From Chlorophyllum brunneum (Eukaryota; Basidiomycota; Agaricomycetes; Agaricales; Agaricaceae), in the NCBI GenBank assembly GCA_963576785.1, contig OY756143.1, positions 2,728,001-2,792,000 on the forward strand: a stretch of DNA of 64,000 nt, written 5' to 3'. The position numbers were made by a program, and so were the translations under genes. This document shows, in pieces, positions 22,373 through 33,325 of the stretch. The notes under the pieces were generated by a model that was given only the letters and a program-made list of their open reading frames with translations, searched no databases and was not told the DNA's origin. Position 1 is the first letter of the stretch. Each line of letters begins with the position of its first letter.

Positions 22373-24417
22373 TCAAGTGCGAGGATGAGTGACAAGATCA
22401 TCGTACATAACATACGATCGATCCTTGTCAAGCTTGGAGTATTTGTGGCCAGTAGGGATAACCAGAGGACGACCTCTGATTGTGACTTGAAGGGATGCCA
22501 AAGTTCCCTCTCCACCCTATTTGTTTTCCGATCAACCCATGAGTGATCCAGTGAAAATGCAATACTCACCGACTCAAGCTTGTATGTCAGCTTCTTGTGT
22601 TTCAGATAATTACGAACGTCCTCAGGTTCAAAGGACCGGATGCCGTGAGCGAGGTGGTGGTTCAAGTGAATGAAACCTCGCTGAACAAGATCCCGGTGGT
22701 TCTTGCAGTTAGCACACCCATCAATCAGGCTGCGATGAAAGGAGGTGACAGATCCGAGATAGTTCTCCTCATCGGAGCCCCCCTCATCGTTTGCAAAGTA
22801 GAAGCGAAGAGAGAAGCTGTGCTTGAGTTCGAACTTCTTGAAGGAGACGTGGATGCTCCAGTCATACATTTGGAGGTCTTTGTTGTGATCTCTGGTTATT
22901 CCATGGAAGTTGGAGAGAAGGTCAATGGCAAAGTTCTGGGCATTTTGGGGCGAGGGGTCGGTTCCGTAGAGTTTGTTAACACGTTCACTGATAACGTCGC
23001 GGATCAGCTCCTTTGAAGCTCCAACCAAATCGTGGAATTCAGGGTAAGAGTAGCCGAGTCGAGTATTGTCATCGAGCGGAACAGAGGTCCAAGGCACATC
23101 CTCAGTTTCATAAAATGGCACAAGGTCTTTCGGTGGAATAAACGTGAGATGGCAATTCAGGTGGCAGAAATTTGACATACGGGTATTTTTATCGACTTTA
23201 CCCGCCGGAATCCCCATTGTTGGCTCACTTTCTTGCCCTTCGGAGACCCAGACATCATGAATAGCATACCAGAAGGAAAGCAGGCGATCGATGCCAGCAT
23301 GGTGCAAAAAGAAGATTGGGTCAAACGCTATACAAAACGCGTGAGGTCGCTTGGGCAATTGGCAGTCGACGGAAAATGCTCACAAGCGATTTCGGGAATA
23401 GTCATATGCCCAAGCATTACCGAATGAGCAGTGCCCGGGATCGCCTGTCCTTCTCCAACAAAACCGTGGACATTGTCATGAATTGCTTCTAGGCTGTTGG
23501 CGTGCGGGTCGTTCGCGGGGACTTCATCATCACCGTCCAATCCGTGATTACTGAAATTCTCCCAGTCGGAGACATTATTCAACATGGAAAGGACTTTATG
23601 ACGCGTTGAAACCTGTTCCTTGTTGAATCTCCTGCAAGAGCATAAGAATTAGTGGGCTGTAATTAGTTACATGATTATCCACCCACTCAATCAACCCGTG
23701 CACATCCGTGTTTCCCTTAAGATCAGGGTGTCTGCGAGTTGTGCCCCAATCAGCGACCTGACCTGGCATCGATTTGAAGGATTCATCGACTGGATGGAAA
23801 GTATAACATAAGAGCGGATTCCAAGTCGAAACTTTGGTGCCGTCGTAATCGATGATCTCAACCTCGGCCATCTTGATGACTTCGTCAGGAGGGACCATTT
23901 TAGCAGCCCAGTCCCAGAAGGGCTGGCGTAAATCATGTGCAGCTTCCCGCCATTTGTGTTTATGGACGGTGAAATTCTTTGCCAGCTCAATTGCAATATT
24001 TTGAATGGTTTGCTACCACATGAGACGGAGATTAGTGGTGAGCTGTCGAGAACGACGTAGAGACTTACCTCGTAGACAGCGACGTAAGCCCTGTGCCAGA
24101 CTGGGAACAGAACCTGGCCGTGAGTACAATACCCTGACAGGGCCGGATCCTTGGAAGGGTTTTTCCTAGCCCATTCCTTGAAAGGTAGCCCATGAATAGC
24201 AGCGAGTTGGAAGAAAGACGTCCAGTCAGTGTACTGTTGGCTTTTCTGCATCTGTTCTTCATTGACCATCAATACCGAGATCATAGGTTACGAGGGCGGT
24301 TAACTAACGAAGGGCAAGGATGTAGAGAGTGAAGAACTTCTCATGCTTGACGAAATCAACAATGTTGAGGCGGTTCTTGACTCCACCTTGAGGGCCGGAG
24401 GTAACAACAAGAGACAT
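22373..24417 (-). CDS. Tyrosinase TyrC
   Basis: A complete latent-type tyrosinase, from [20 protein letters not shown] at 24417 to TGA at 22373. After a short first exon come ATDW-type residues and copper [29 protein letters not shown]. Next is [19 protein letters not shown], then copper B in two exons: [14 protein letters not shown] and [12 protein letters not shown]. The C-terminal domain shows [43 protein letters not shown] and a last exon GGEGTLASLQVTIRGRPLVI. Compared with TyrB it has a longer loop before copper B (GDDEVPANDP) and an extra insert ([20 protein letters not shown]). I saw no frame lesion. No secretion signal is present. TyrD is its close duplicate. The TATA box is at 24500-24507. 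Confidence 0.92.
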
Positions 24418-27400
24418 ATTTCTGCAGATGTCGAGTAGAAGACGTTTGAAGCCTAGAGAAGAACTGGGTCTTGGAGTGGAAGGTCTCGTCGACGAGGCTT
24501 TTTATATCTTGTGAACTGGGGCTGAATCGTACGATAAGGAAACAAGGCTCAAGAACGGTTCGACAAAGCACCGGAATTAACACACCACAACATGTACACA
24601 ACTTCCATTATTCCATCAGGCTGGAGGGATGTGTCGATTATGCCGAGTCCATATGACAACCCGTGAGGAGAATGCTGAGAGTAATACGAGATTCAGTCGT
24701 TGGTTGACACAAAAAGCCAGGCCAGGGGTTCGTACCTCCAGCTGTTGTCCGCCTTCCAAAATTTCCGGTGCTCTAAAGCCCCGGACGCCAATGTTTGTTC
24801 CCCTGTCATGGTTTACTAGATATAATCAAGCACGAGGATAAAGAAGCAGATGTGCAATGCCGCTTACGAGCTCCGGTGATAGTAGGAACATATCCAAGGC
24901 TTTTGAGAAATAGATTAGATACACCCTCAACGATCTTTCGCCTAAAATAGAATTACGACAATAGATATGTCGCGCTGAGCGGGAAAGCAGAGCATTACAG
25001 CCGCAAAGAGTGGGTGAGAGCCGCATTTACGCCCCAAGGCTATAAATTCAAAATAGCCACTTGACAGGTGTTATGTTAAACCATTCATAACTTAGACTGG
25101 GACACAAAGAAGTCGAAAGGTCTGGGGGTGAGTTTTCCGGCTATATGAGATGGACGGGTGATGTGAATAAAGCGGCCAGTTTGAGTGTGACAGAAAGCAT
25201 GGACTCGTAGTTCGGCCACATGATACTTTGATCACCACGAAGGACAAGAGGTAAAGCAGGACCTGCAAGAAATCCAAAAGCTGATTGGCGTCTGATGTCT
25301 CTTGGACTGCCGAGAACGGCGAATGAAAACACCGTTTCATCTCTCCCATGTGGTAGCAGTGTAAAAGCGATACTGCAGGGGATATTTTTGTATGACAGGA
25401 GTTACCCTTCGGCCAGGGGCTGATGATACCGAAGTTCGAGGACGTCGATCAGGTTCGAATTTTTGGAACGATTAGTTAATGCCACCGTCGGACGATTGCC
25501 TTGGGAGTAGTGGTCCGGTGTGGAAGGCACATCCAACAGAGTCGTTATCAGCATCCCTTTCCAGATCCCGCAGCTGTACGGCTCCGAGCCACGTCAACCT
25601 ACGTATGTCGCCGCTTTTCTACTTTTATTTGTAAATCTTGCAACAAAACTGCTTCTGCTGACAGTTCGACCTGTAAACAAGGAGCAGCTCGGTGGACCAA
25701 GCTAAGGATGGCACGCCTGTCCCCGATTGCAACGTTCGATGTACACTGGTTCACAACCCACGACCATGAACCTGTCTGGGTTGTGAACGATCTGTATTTC
25801 GAGCCATGGGCCAAGTTCAGGTGCAACAGAAATAATTGCGTATCCACCCTCGTCGCCGTGTTGGTGGCATGGATATGATGGGAACAAGAGAGGAGCTGGC
25901 ACCAATGATCCAGGGGTGGTGATCGGATTGGATAGGGAAGTATTGAATTTGGTCTGGGTGAGACTGAGGGGCGGGGGCGGGCATTGGACAGTTGTGCTGA
26001 AAATGTAATAAGCCGCAGTCAAGATCAGAGGACCGAGGATTTTGTTCCGGAAGACATGTGTCCCCATCAACACGATGTAAGAAAGATACCAGACGTCCCA
26101 AGCCAAGACGAAGAAAAACGGAAGTAACGCTTCATGGCCAGGCCAAAGCGCCAAAAATCCCACAACGCCAAAAAAGCGCACCCCCGCCCGGAAGTTACGC
26201 GTCGTGCATTGCGTCCAAGCAACACAACAAAGGCATGCCATTCAACAACGTTTTGGTGGCGTTTCATGACAGCTTTGAAGTGGGTATCCAGAGCAAGATA
26301 CGAAAATTATTACAGATGGTTGTGAGGGCTTCAGGGTCGCCGTGGGGTCCAAATGTGACTGATGTTTGGCGCCCATACTGCTCACACCGTTCGGCTTGCA
26401 GTTTTGGACGTCGAGTACATGCTAGCATCGCCGGAAGTGGTGGAAAACATGAATGCAGGTACCTTGTTTCTCGGGACGGCGTTTAAGCACCAGATACGCG
26501 GTAGAAGCGGAGAAATTGTGGAAAATGCGGATGAGATATTTTTGGTGTTTATGACCACCGACCGTGCTTAAACCCCCAGAGTGTAACCCTGCGCCTTTGT
26601 GGTGCAGAGTACACGAGATACAACGCTCAGAACATCTCGGAAATCCCTTGGCGGCAGATTTGGCTTGTCAAAACCTGCATGGCGATGTCCTTCCAATCGA
26701 ACGTATTTCCGTCTGCCTATAAAACCCAGGTTGGAACTCCGAAGCGACAATGACACCGAAAACTGAGCATGTGTTCTTGAACATGATTTATCCACACTAG
26801 ATGACGCGTTAGACGCGTCCAATGAGAGAGATTGCGGCGGCATCATTTACCATCACCAAGATATGCACCGAACATTGGGAATTAATTTAATCGAATCCTA
26901 GACCTGGATGCTAAAGCGAGGCAATGCGACATTGTTCCTAAATTAAAGAGTAGACCCCCAGTATGTCTCCACAAGCCCCTCGATTGTGGATACTCGCTCG
27001 TATGCATCCTGGCACTTCTCCAGATTCCTCGCGGGTTCGAATGTCCAGAAAAGGGGAACATCCTCCGAGGGTGGGCGTAGCTGGACAAGGGCCCCGAAAG
27101 ACGATCAGCAACCGAGTACCCGAGGGTGCCCAAAATTGGAGGATGGTCCAGCCAGAATACTATGTAACAGAGGGCGGATAGACAAGTAAGGACGAGCGTA
27201 ATTGGGTGCACCGGTATGCCGGAGGGAAGCTACTCGACAGCGAATCGAACCGAATATTGACGGCAGGAGGATGGTGGATGGGGCATAGAGGCCAAAGCGA
27301 ATCCATGTCCTTAGGTAGGTGGAAAAGTTGTCGTAACAAACGTTGACCGCCGTATGAAAACTTTCTGAAGCGGCCAAGGGAGGTTTGAAAGTACAGTCGG

Positions 27401-28057
27401 CCAGGAACAAACACGGTCCTATGAGATGACATACCTTGGGTTAGGTTCTGGGTCCACTTCCTAATATCCCAACCCAGAGTCTATAAACTTCGCAGCGTAA
27501 CCAACCGGGCTACTTGGGTGCAGAGCATAGCTCCAGAGGAGTCGCTTTGCTGGGCGGCCAGGGAAAGGAGCACATGTTGCTCAAGCATGCCAGGATTGGA
27601 AAACGATATAAGGGAGGACGCCACAGACCAAGTAACATGGTCAGAAAAGCGTCCTCGCCCCCAAGAACCCATTTGAGCTAGTAGAGGGATTTGAGCCTTA
27701 GCATAAGTCCTTTGCCGCTCGATAACCTGGGAAGAACGTACCCCCTACACCAGTGTGACGGAAGACAAAAATGACTTAACGGTTCCTGATAGAAAGTATT
27801 GAGTTATAGAGTAATGGGCACATAACCAGCGACATGTTTATGAGGCGCAACGGATAGTTGCTTGGAGGATTGGAGAGAGCTGGAAGTACCAGCGTCAGAT
27901 GGCGTGGGAACAAATCTCAGCTGTTTCTGACATTCGCTGGAACACTTATTTACACTGCTGCGCCAAGCATTCGATATTCATCATTCACGCCCTCTTTGTA
28001 CTGTACATACAAAAGCTATTGCAGGGGTTATGAACGCATGGGTATCGGATAATTTCA
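24418..28057. other. Duplicated spacer, copy A, no clear gene
   Basis: 3.6 kb between TyrC and the TyrG relic, homologous over much of its length to 33326 to about 36800. Open frames such as minus 25702-26241 contain hydrophobic stretches (FFFVLAWDVWYLSYIVLMGT) and minus 27105-27432 contains RTWIRFGLYAPSTILLPSIF. The corresponding frames in copy B are shifted or interrupted. A decayed multi-pass membrane-protein gene is possible, but no intact gene can be supported. Confidence 0.4.
24500..24507 (-). promoter_or_regulatory. TATA box of TyrC
   Basis: Read on the minus strand as GATATAAAAAG, about 83 bp upstream of the TyrC ATG. The homologous box for TyrD is at 33406-33413. Confidence 0.55.
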
Positions 28058-28440
28058 ATGGCTGGGATAAACGACAATGTCGTCGTAGACTGCGATAGAC
28101 CCGTCCTCGTCAGCTCACAACACCTCTCCTCGGCAGGAATAATCATAGGCTGGCCTTCGAGTGCGACCCCGAGCGAAGTCGAACCTATATTCTCATTACC
28201 CTGCTTAATTTCTCGCCGGTCCAGGCCAGATTTGTTGGTGATCAAAAGGATACTCACCGACACGAATTGATAGGTGAAACTGCTTACGCTTCAGATAATC
28301 ATCGACTGCTTTGGGATCAAACAACTCGATCCCAAGGGCGAGGTTGTAGTTCAAATGGATGAAGCCCTCTTGAACAAAATCTTGATTATCGGTGCAATCA
28401 GGATATCCCTCGACGGTTTTGCGATGGAATAACTAGATCC
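28058..28440 (-). pseudogene. Tyrosinase C-terminal relic TyrG
   Basis: On the minus strand, SFHRKTVEG followed by DCTDNQDFVQEGFIHLNY, ELFDPKAVDDYLKRKQF, an intron-like gap, then STSLGVALEGQPMIIPAEE and, after a frameshift, DGSIAVYDDIVVYPSH and a stop. These are the last part of a tyrosinase C-terminal lid domain (compare [12 protein letters not shown] and VFDDVIV in TyrB). The copper domain and the CANC motif region are missing or degraded. It differs enough from TyrB, C and E to represent a fourth tyrosinase. Only a trace (SFHHKTVEG) remains at the matching place in copy B, near 36764-36800. Confidence 0.7.
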
Positions 28441-28537
28441 AAGGTAACTCACCACTCCACAATTCACTTTTCCATTGTATCTTACACGTAGTTACACAAC
28501 GATAGGATTATGATAATGTTACAGGCTTTCAACGTCT

Positions 28538-30206
28538 TCAAGGACGACTGACGATGTCATCATAAGCAACAGGCACCCTCCTCCCTAAGTTGGTTTTTGA
28601 TCAACAAGAAATCAGCCACGAAGCAGATGGGATATTCACGACCATGAGTCGATAAGTCAACTGACCATCCTTCAAGTAGTCATAGACAGCTTGAGGATCA
28701 AATGACCTGTGATTCATCGCGAGGAGATGGTGGAGATCAGACGTTTGCCGACGATGGAAATCGTCCATCTCACGCCATCTCACACTACAACCGACAGTAT
28801 ACATCCGAATCAAGACGGCCCTGCCGATCCCTACCACATCAAAACTGCATAGCCGATATTACCGACGCTTGGACGCAGTCCATTTCCAATCGTTTCATAT
28901 TTTCTTTCCCTTTTCCTCATCCGAATTTCATTTCTGCTCATTTTTCCTTCGGCTTCAACGCCGACGAGCAAGGATTTGTCATTCAACTGACAGAGTCCAC
29001 CTATCCACACCCTTTCCACCAATCACTTCCCTTTCTTCCTTTACTACTCGGAAATTCATGTTACAATCATCATAAAAATTTCTTTATCTCTCTCTCTTGC
29101 TCATCCCTTGCTCTCTAGATTCAGTAGGTACTTGTAGTGTACTAGTATAAATACACTCATGTATCTACAACCAGGGGGCAGTGAAAAGTTTACTTTTAAT
29201 CTTTCGGGTCAGTAGCCAGCAACGTCAGTCGACGTTGCGCTTGCTTCATCACCTCAAACCCCAACCACTTCTAATCACTTCAAGATAATTCAAATGGGCA
29301 AATCCCTCCTGAACAAGGTTCGCATCGCTTTCGCAACTGGCACGATGGAACGAGGTAATTGATCCAAGACAGCTTTCCTTCCTGTCTGCCACCATCCTTC
29401 GCAAAGTTAAAAAAGATGGCTGGCTGATAGCAGCACGGACAAGGTCCCTTTCCGCTCCGATTAAGTCGTTGAATTCTGGATAAATGTAGCCGAATGAACT
29501 AGTTTCCGTAAGTGGTACAGAGCTCCAAGGCGTATCCGTGTCTTGGTAAAAGGGCTCCAAATCTTGAAAATGAAAACAAGTGAGAAGGCGACCGAGGTCA
29601 TTGGAGATGACGTACGGGTATCCTTATTGACCAAACCCGCAGGGATTCCCATCGTTGGTCTCTGGGATATTCCATCGGAAACCCAGACGCCATGGATAGC
29701 ATGCCACAGTGACAACATGCGATCAACATTAGCGTGGCGCAAGTAAAAGATCGGGTCAAACCCTTCACGAAACATATCAGAACGCCACAGTAGACTATTG
29801 GCATGCGCTTCATGAGTACCAACCGTTAAGAGCGGTGCGGTGAGATATACCTCATAGATAGATATATAGGTCCTGTGCCAAGTTGGAAACAGAACTTGGC
29901 CGTGAGTGCAGTACCCCGCCAGAACTGGATGCCGGGAAGGGTTTTTCTTCGCCCACTCCGTATAAGGCAGACCATGGATACCGCCAATCTGGAAGAAGGA
30001 CGTCCAATCCTTATACTGCGGTCTCTCCTGCATAGTCTCTGCATCAACCGCCGATCAGTAAAGTGTATGAAGACTCCAAGAAAAGGAATAGACTGACGGA
30101 GAGCGCGAATGTAGAGCGTGAAAAACTTCTCATCCTTGACGAAGTCAACGATATTGAGGCGGTTCTTGACCCCGCCACCAGGACCAACAGTAGCAACAAG
30201 TGACAT
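28538..30206 (-). pseudogene. Tyrosinase TyrE, degraded copy of TyrF
   Basis: The first two exons are near identical to TyrF: MSLVATVGPGGGVKNRLNIV and the copper A region [24 protein letters not shown]. After that the gene is broken. Relative to TyrF, about 650 bp covering the exon after copper A and the first copper B motif is lost, leaving a small scrambled stub (AHANSLL) before FYLRHANVDR. There a copper-site His has become Arg (TyrF has YLHHAN). A further in-gene deletion removes most of the RVNALYG to FYFAKDGG part. A ~558-bp insertion (28729-29286) splits the exon encoding the lid domain, and the last exon is mostly deleted. No functional tyrosinase can result. The TATA box (30277-30283) is still present, so it may be transcribed. 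Confidence 0.88.
28729..29286. mobile_element. ~558-bp insertion inside TyrE, unidentified
   Basis: In TyrF the sequence runs GGAGATAATTCAAATGG without a break. In TyrE the same sequence is split after GGAGAT and resumes at AGATAATTC, with AGAT on both sides, as a 4-bp target duplication would give. The inserted DNA has a pyrimidine-rich middle, a TATAAATA near 29147, and the inverted pair CAACGT / ACGTTG at 29219-29236. I see no terminal inverted repeats, LTR-type TG...CA ends or transposase. It may be a small non-autonomous element or a DNA repair insert. Confidence 0.45.
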
Positions 30207-30567
30207 TGTAGTTTCTCGCAGGCAGTACGCTGAGGAAATGTGAAGCCTGGAAGGAGAATATAATTCGAGCGTAACCTTTATATCCTACAGCCTCTATCCA
30301 GAATGGTGAGCATAATAACAGTACACACAAATGAGTAAAACGACGCAGACATATCCTGCACCTTCCGTTCAACTTGTCATCCAAGTTTTCTGCGTTTATG
30401 GTACTATGCACCCAGTATAATGGTTTGAAGGTTTTATCAAATGATCAGGGAGTCTTTGTTGTTTGACACTACCGGGGTGAAGCCAGTGGTTCGCACGTTA
30501 AATCATTGACCATGATCCAATGGTTCTAATACCCCAATGCTCCAGACTTCTACCTGTATCGTCCAAC
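30207..30567. other. TyrE promoter and right end of duplication copy A
   Basis: Upstream region of TyrE with a TATA box at 30277-30283 (minus strand), homologous to 38957 to about 39300. It ends at the duplication junction. No gene. Confidence 0.5.
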
Positions 30568-30899
30568 CCCGAGGCTTGTGCCAACTGCAGAGATAATGTG
30601 AATCTTGTTCAAGAGGCGTTCATTCACTTGAACCATTACCTCGGCTGCGACCTTCAGTCCTTCGATGAATTTTTGTAGGAGAAGAAGCTGTCATACAATT
30701 TTAGTGTGTGTATCACCTTGAATATTCATCGGACTCACTTGACCAAATTCATACAGGATGAAGGCAAACCCTTGACTTATGTCGTTGTCAAAGTTGAGGG
30801 CCGTCCCTTACACCTTCCAGCTGAAGAAAACCGTCCCAAATATGACAAGAACCAACCTCTCGTCGTGTTTGATGATGTTATCGTAAACGCTAGTACTTG
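30568..30899 (+). pseudogene. TyrB' 3' fragment
   Basis: Matches the last 350 bp of TyrB (21673-22024): [20 protein letters not shown], the final intron, then [20 protein letters not shown] and the NAST stop. It has no 5' part because the duplication breakpoint lies inside the TyrB exon. It also has a deletion and an in-frame TAG near 30677 where TyrB reads [11 protein letters not shown]. It is non-functional as a gene. Confidence 0.88.
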
Positions 30900-31277
30900 A
30901 GACCTTATACATTGTATGATATATAAAAAGATTAGCAATAAGAATAGTGCACCAGTATGAGTCCCATATGTCGGAATCCCGGCAGATACTGTCGAGAGCA
31001 ATACGCTGTACTAGCTATACCTTGAGTCGTGGTCGTAGTATGGTTGCTGGTGAAGCTTTGAAGCTTCGAGGGCGCAGAACATGAACGACCACTGAACTGA
31101 CAGTACTCTTGCTGGAATACACACCAACTCCCTGCTTTAGTTGTTTCGAAATGCAGCTGGACGTGATAGGAATTCAATCCTTTCTGGACTTCAGATACAT
31201 TTCAATATTTATGTCCTCCCGTACTTTACATACAGTTCGGAATCGAGGGGTGGGAATAGCTGAATAGTGTAACAGCT
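30900..31277. other. Intergenic between TyrB' and TyrD 3' ends
   Basis: Homologous to the TyrB-TyrC interval (22025-22372), with a short extra A-rich stretch near 30927-30945. No gene. Confidence 0.55.
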
Positions 31278-33325
31278 TCAAATGCGGGGATGAACGACAA
31301 GATCATCGTAGACAATATGGGGCAAATCCTTGTCAACTTTGGAATATATGCGGCGGGCAGGGATAATCAGAGGACGACCCCTGATTGTGATATTGAGGGT
31401 CTTCAAGGTTCCCTCTCCACCCTATTCGTTTCTCCATCAGCCCCATGAGTGGTCGAGTGAAAATGCAATACTAACCGACTCAAGCTTGTATGTTAGCTTC
31501 TTCTGTTTCAAATGTTTACGAACATCGGCAGGGGAAAAAGACCGAATGTTGTGAGCAAGGTGGTGGTTCAGGTGAATGTAACCCAGTTGAACAAGATCCC
31601 GGTGGCTCTTGCAGTTGGCACAGCCGTCAATCAGGCTGCGGTGGAAGGAGGTGACAGATCCGAGATAGTTCTCCTCATCGGAGCCCCCCTCATCGTTTGC
31701 AAAGTAGAAGCGAAGAGAGAAGCTATTCTTGAGTTCGAACTTCTTGAAGGAGACGCGAATGGTCCAGTCATACATTTGGAGGTCCTTGGTATGATCTCTA
31801 GTGATTCCATGGAAGTTAGAGAGAAGGTCAAGGGCAGAATTCGGTGCATGTTTAGAGGAGGGATCGGTTCCGTAGAGTTTGTTAACACGTTCACTGATAA
31901 CGTCGCGGATCAGCTCCTTTGAAGCTCCAACCAAATCGTGGAATTCAGGGTAAGAGTAGCCGAGTCGGGTAGTATCAACGAGCGGGACGGAGGTCCAAGG
32001 CACATCTTCTGTTTGATAGAATGGCTCAAGGGCTTTCGGTAAAGAAAAACGTGAGATGGCAGTTCAGGTGGCAGAAATTTGACATACGGGTATTTTTATC
32101 GACTTTACCCGCCGGAATCCCCATTGTTGGCTCACTTTCTTTCCCTTCGGAGACCCAGACATCATGAATAGCATACCAGAAGGAAAGCAGGCGATCGATG
32201 CCAGCATGGTGCAAAAAGAAGATTGGGTCAAACGCTATACAAAAGGCGTGAGGTCGCTTGGGCAACTGGCAGTCGACAGAAATTCTTACAAGCGATTTCG
32301 GGAATGGTCATATGTCCAAGCATTACCGAATGAGCAGTGCCCGGGATCTCCTGCCCTTCTCCAACAAACCCATGGACATTGTCATGGATTGCTTCTAAGC
32401 TGTTGACGTGCGGGTCGCTCTCGGGGACTTCCTCATCACCGTTGTCTCCGTGATTACTGAAATCTTCCCAGTTAGAGACATTATTCAACATGGAAAGGAC
32501 TTTATGACGTGTTGAAGCCTGTTCCTTGTTGAACCTCCTGTAAGAGCATAGGTATTAATAGGTCCTAGCTCGTAACATGATTATCCACCCACTCAATCAA
32601 CCCGTGCACATCCGTGTTTCCCTTAAGATCAGGGTGTCTGCGAGTTGTGCCCCAATCAGCGACCTGACCTGGCATCGCTTTGAAGGATTCATCGACTGGA
32701 TGGAAGTGATAACGTAAGAGCGGATTCCAAGTCGACCGTTTACAACCGTCGTAATCGATGATCTCAACGTCATTCATCTTGATAACCTCGTCAGGAGGGA
32801 CCATTTTGTCAGCCCAATCCCAGAAAGGCTGGCGTAAATCATGCGCGGCTTCCCGCCATCTGTGTGTGTGGCAGGTAAACTTCTCTGCCAACTTGAGTGC
32901 AATTTCTTGAATGGTTTGCTACCACATGAGACGGGGATCGGTGGTGAGCTGTCGAGAACGACGTAGAGGGACTTACCTCATAGACAGCCGTGTAAGCCCT
33001 GTGCCATACTGGGAACAGAACCTGGCCGTGGGCACAATACCCTGCCAGGGTTGGATCCTCGGAGGGGTTCTTCCTAGCCCACTGCTTGAAGGGTAGGCCA
33101 TGAATAGCAGCGAGTTGGAAGAAGGACTGCCAGTCAACGGTCTGTGGCTTTTCCTGCATATGTTCTTCATTGACCATCAATATCGAAATGGGTGGTTACG
33201 AGGGCGATAGACTGACGAAGGGCACGGATGTAGAGAGTGAAGAACTTCTCGTGCTTGACAAAGTCAACAATGTTGAGGCGGGGCTTGACTCCACCTATAG
33301 GTCCAGAGGTAACAACGAGAGACAT
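31278..33325 (-). CDS. Tyrosinase TyrD, duplicate of TyrC
   Basis: A complete latent-type tyrosinase from the ATG at 33325 ([20 protein letters not shown]) to TGA at 31278. Copper [29 protein letters not shown]. In the thioether motif Thr is replaced by Ala (YCAHG), but the Cys and His are kept. [19 protein letters not shown] is intact. Copper [15 protein letters not shown] and [12 protein letters not shown]. The C-terminal domain has [43 protein letters not shown] and a last exon [20 protein letters not shown]. It is clearly the sister of TyrC, with scattered replacements and no frame lesion seen. The TATA box is at 33406-33413. It is probably functional. Whether the YCAHG change alters activity cannot be told from sequence. 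Confidence 0.9.

Larger units (their letters stand above)
21673..30567. repeat. Tandem segmental duplication, copy A
   Basis: The left unit of an ~8.8-kb direct duplication runs from within the last large exon of TyrB, through TyrC, the spacer, the TyrG relic and TyrE, to just before the TyrB' fragment. Order, orientation and much of the non-coding sequence match 30568 to about 39300 (TyrB'/TyrB 3' end, TyrD/TyrC, spacer, TyrF/TyrE). The junction at about 30567/30568 joins the unit's right end (shared ATGCTCCAGACTTC) to CCCGAG of the TyrB exon. Confidence 0.85.
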
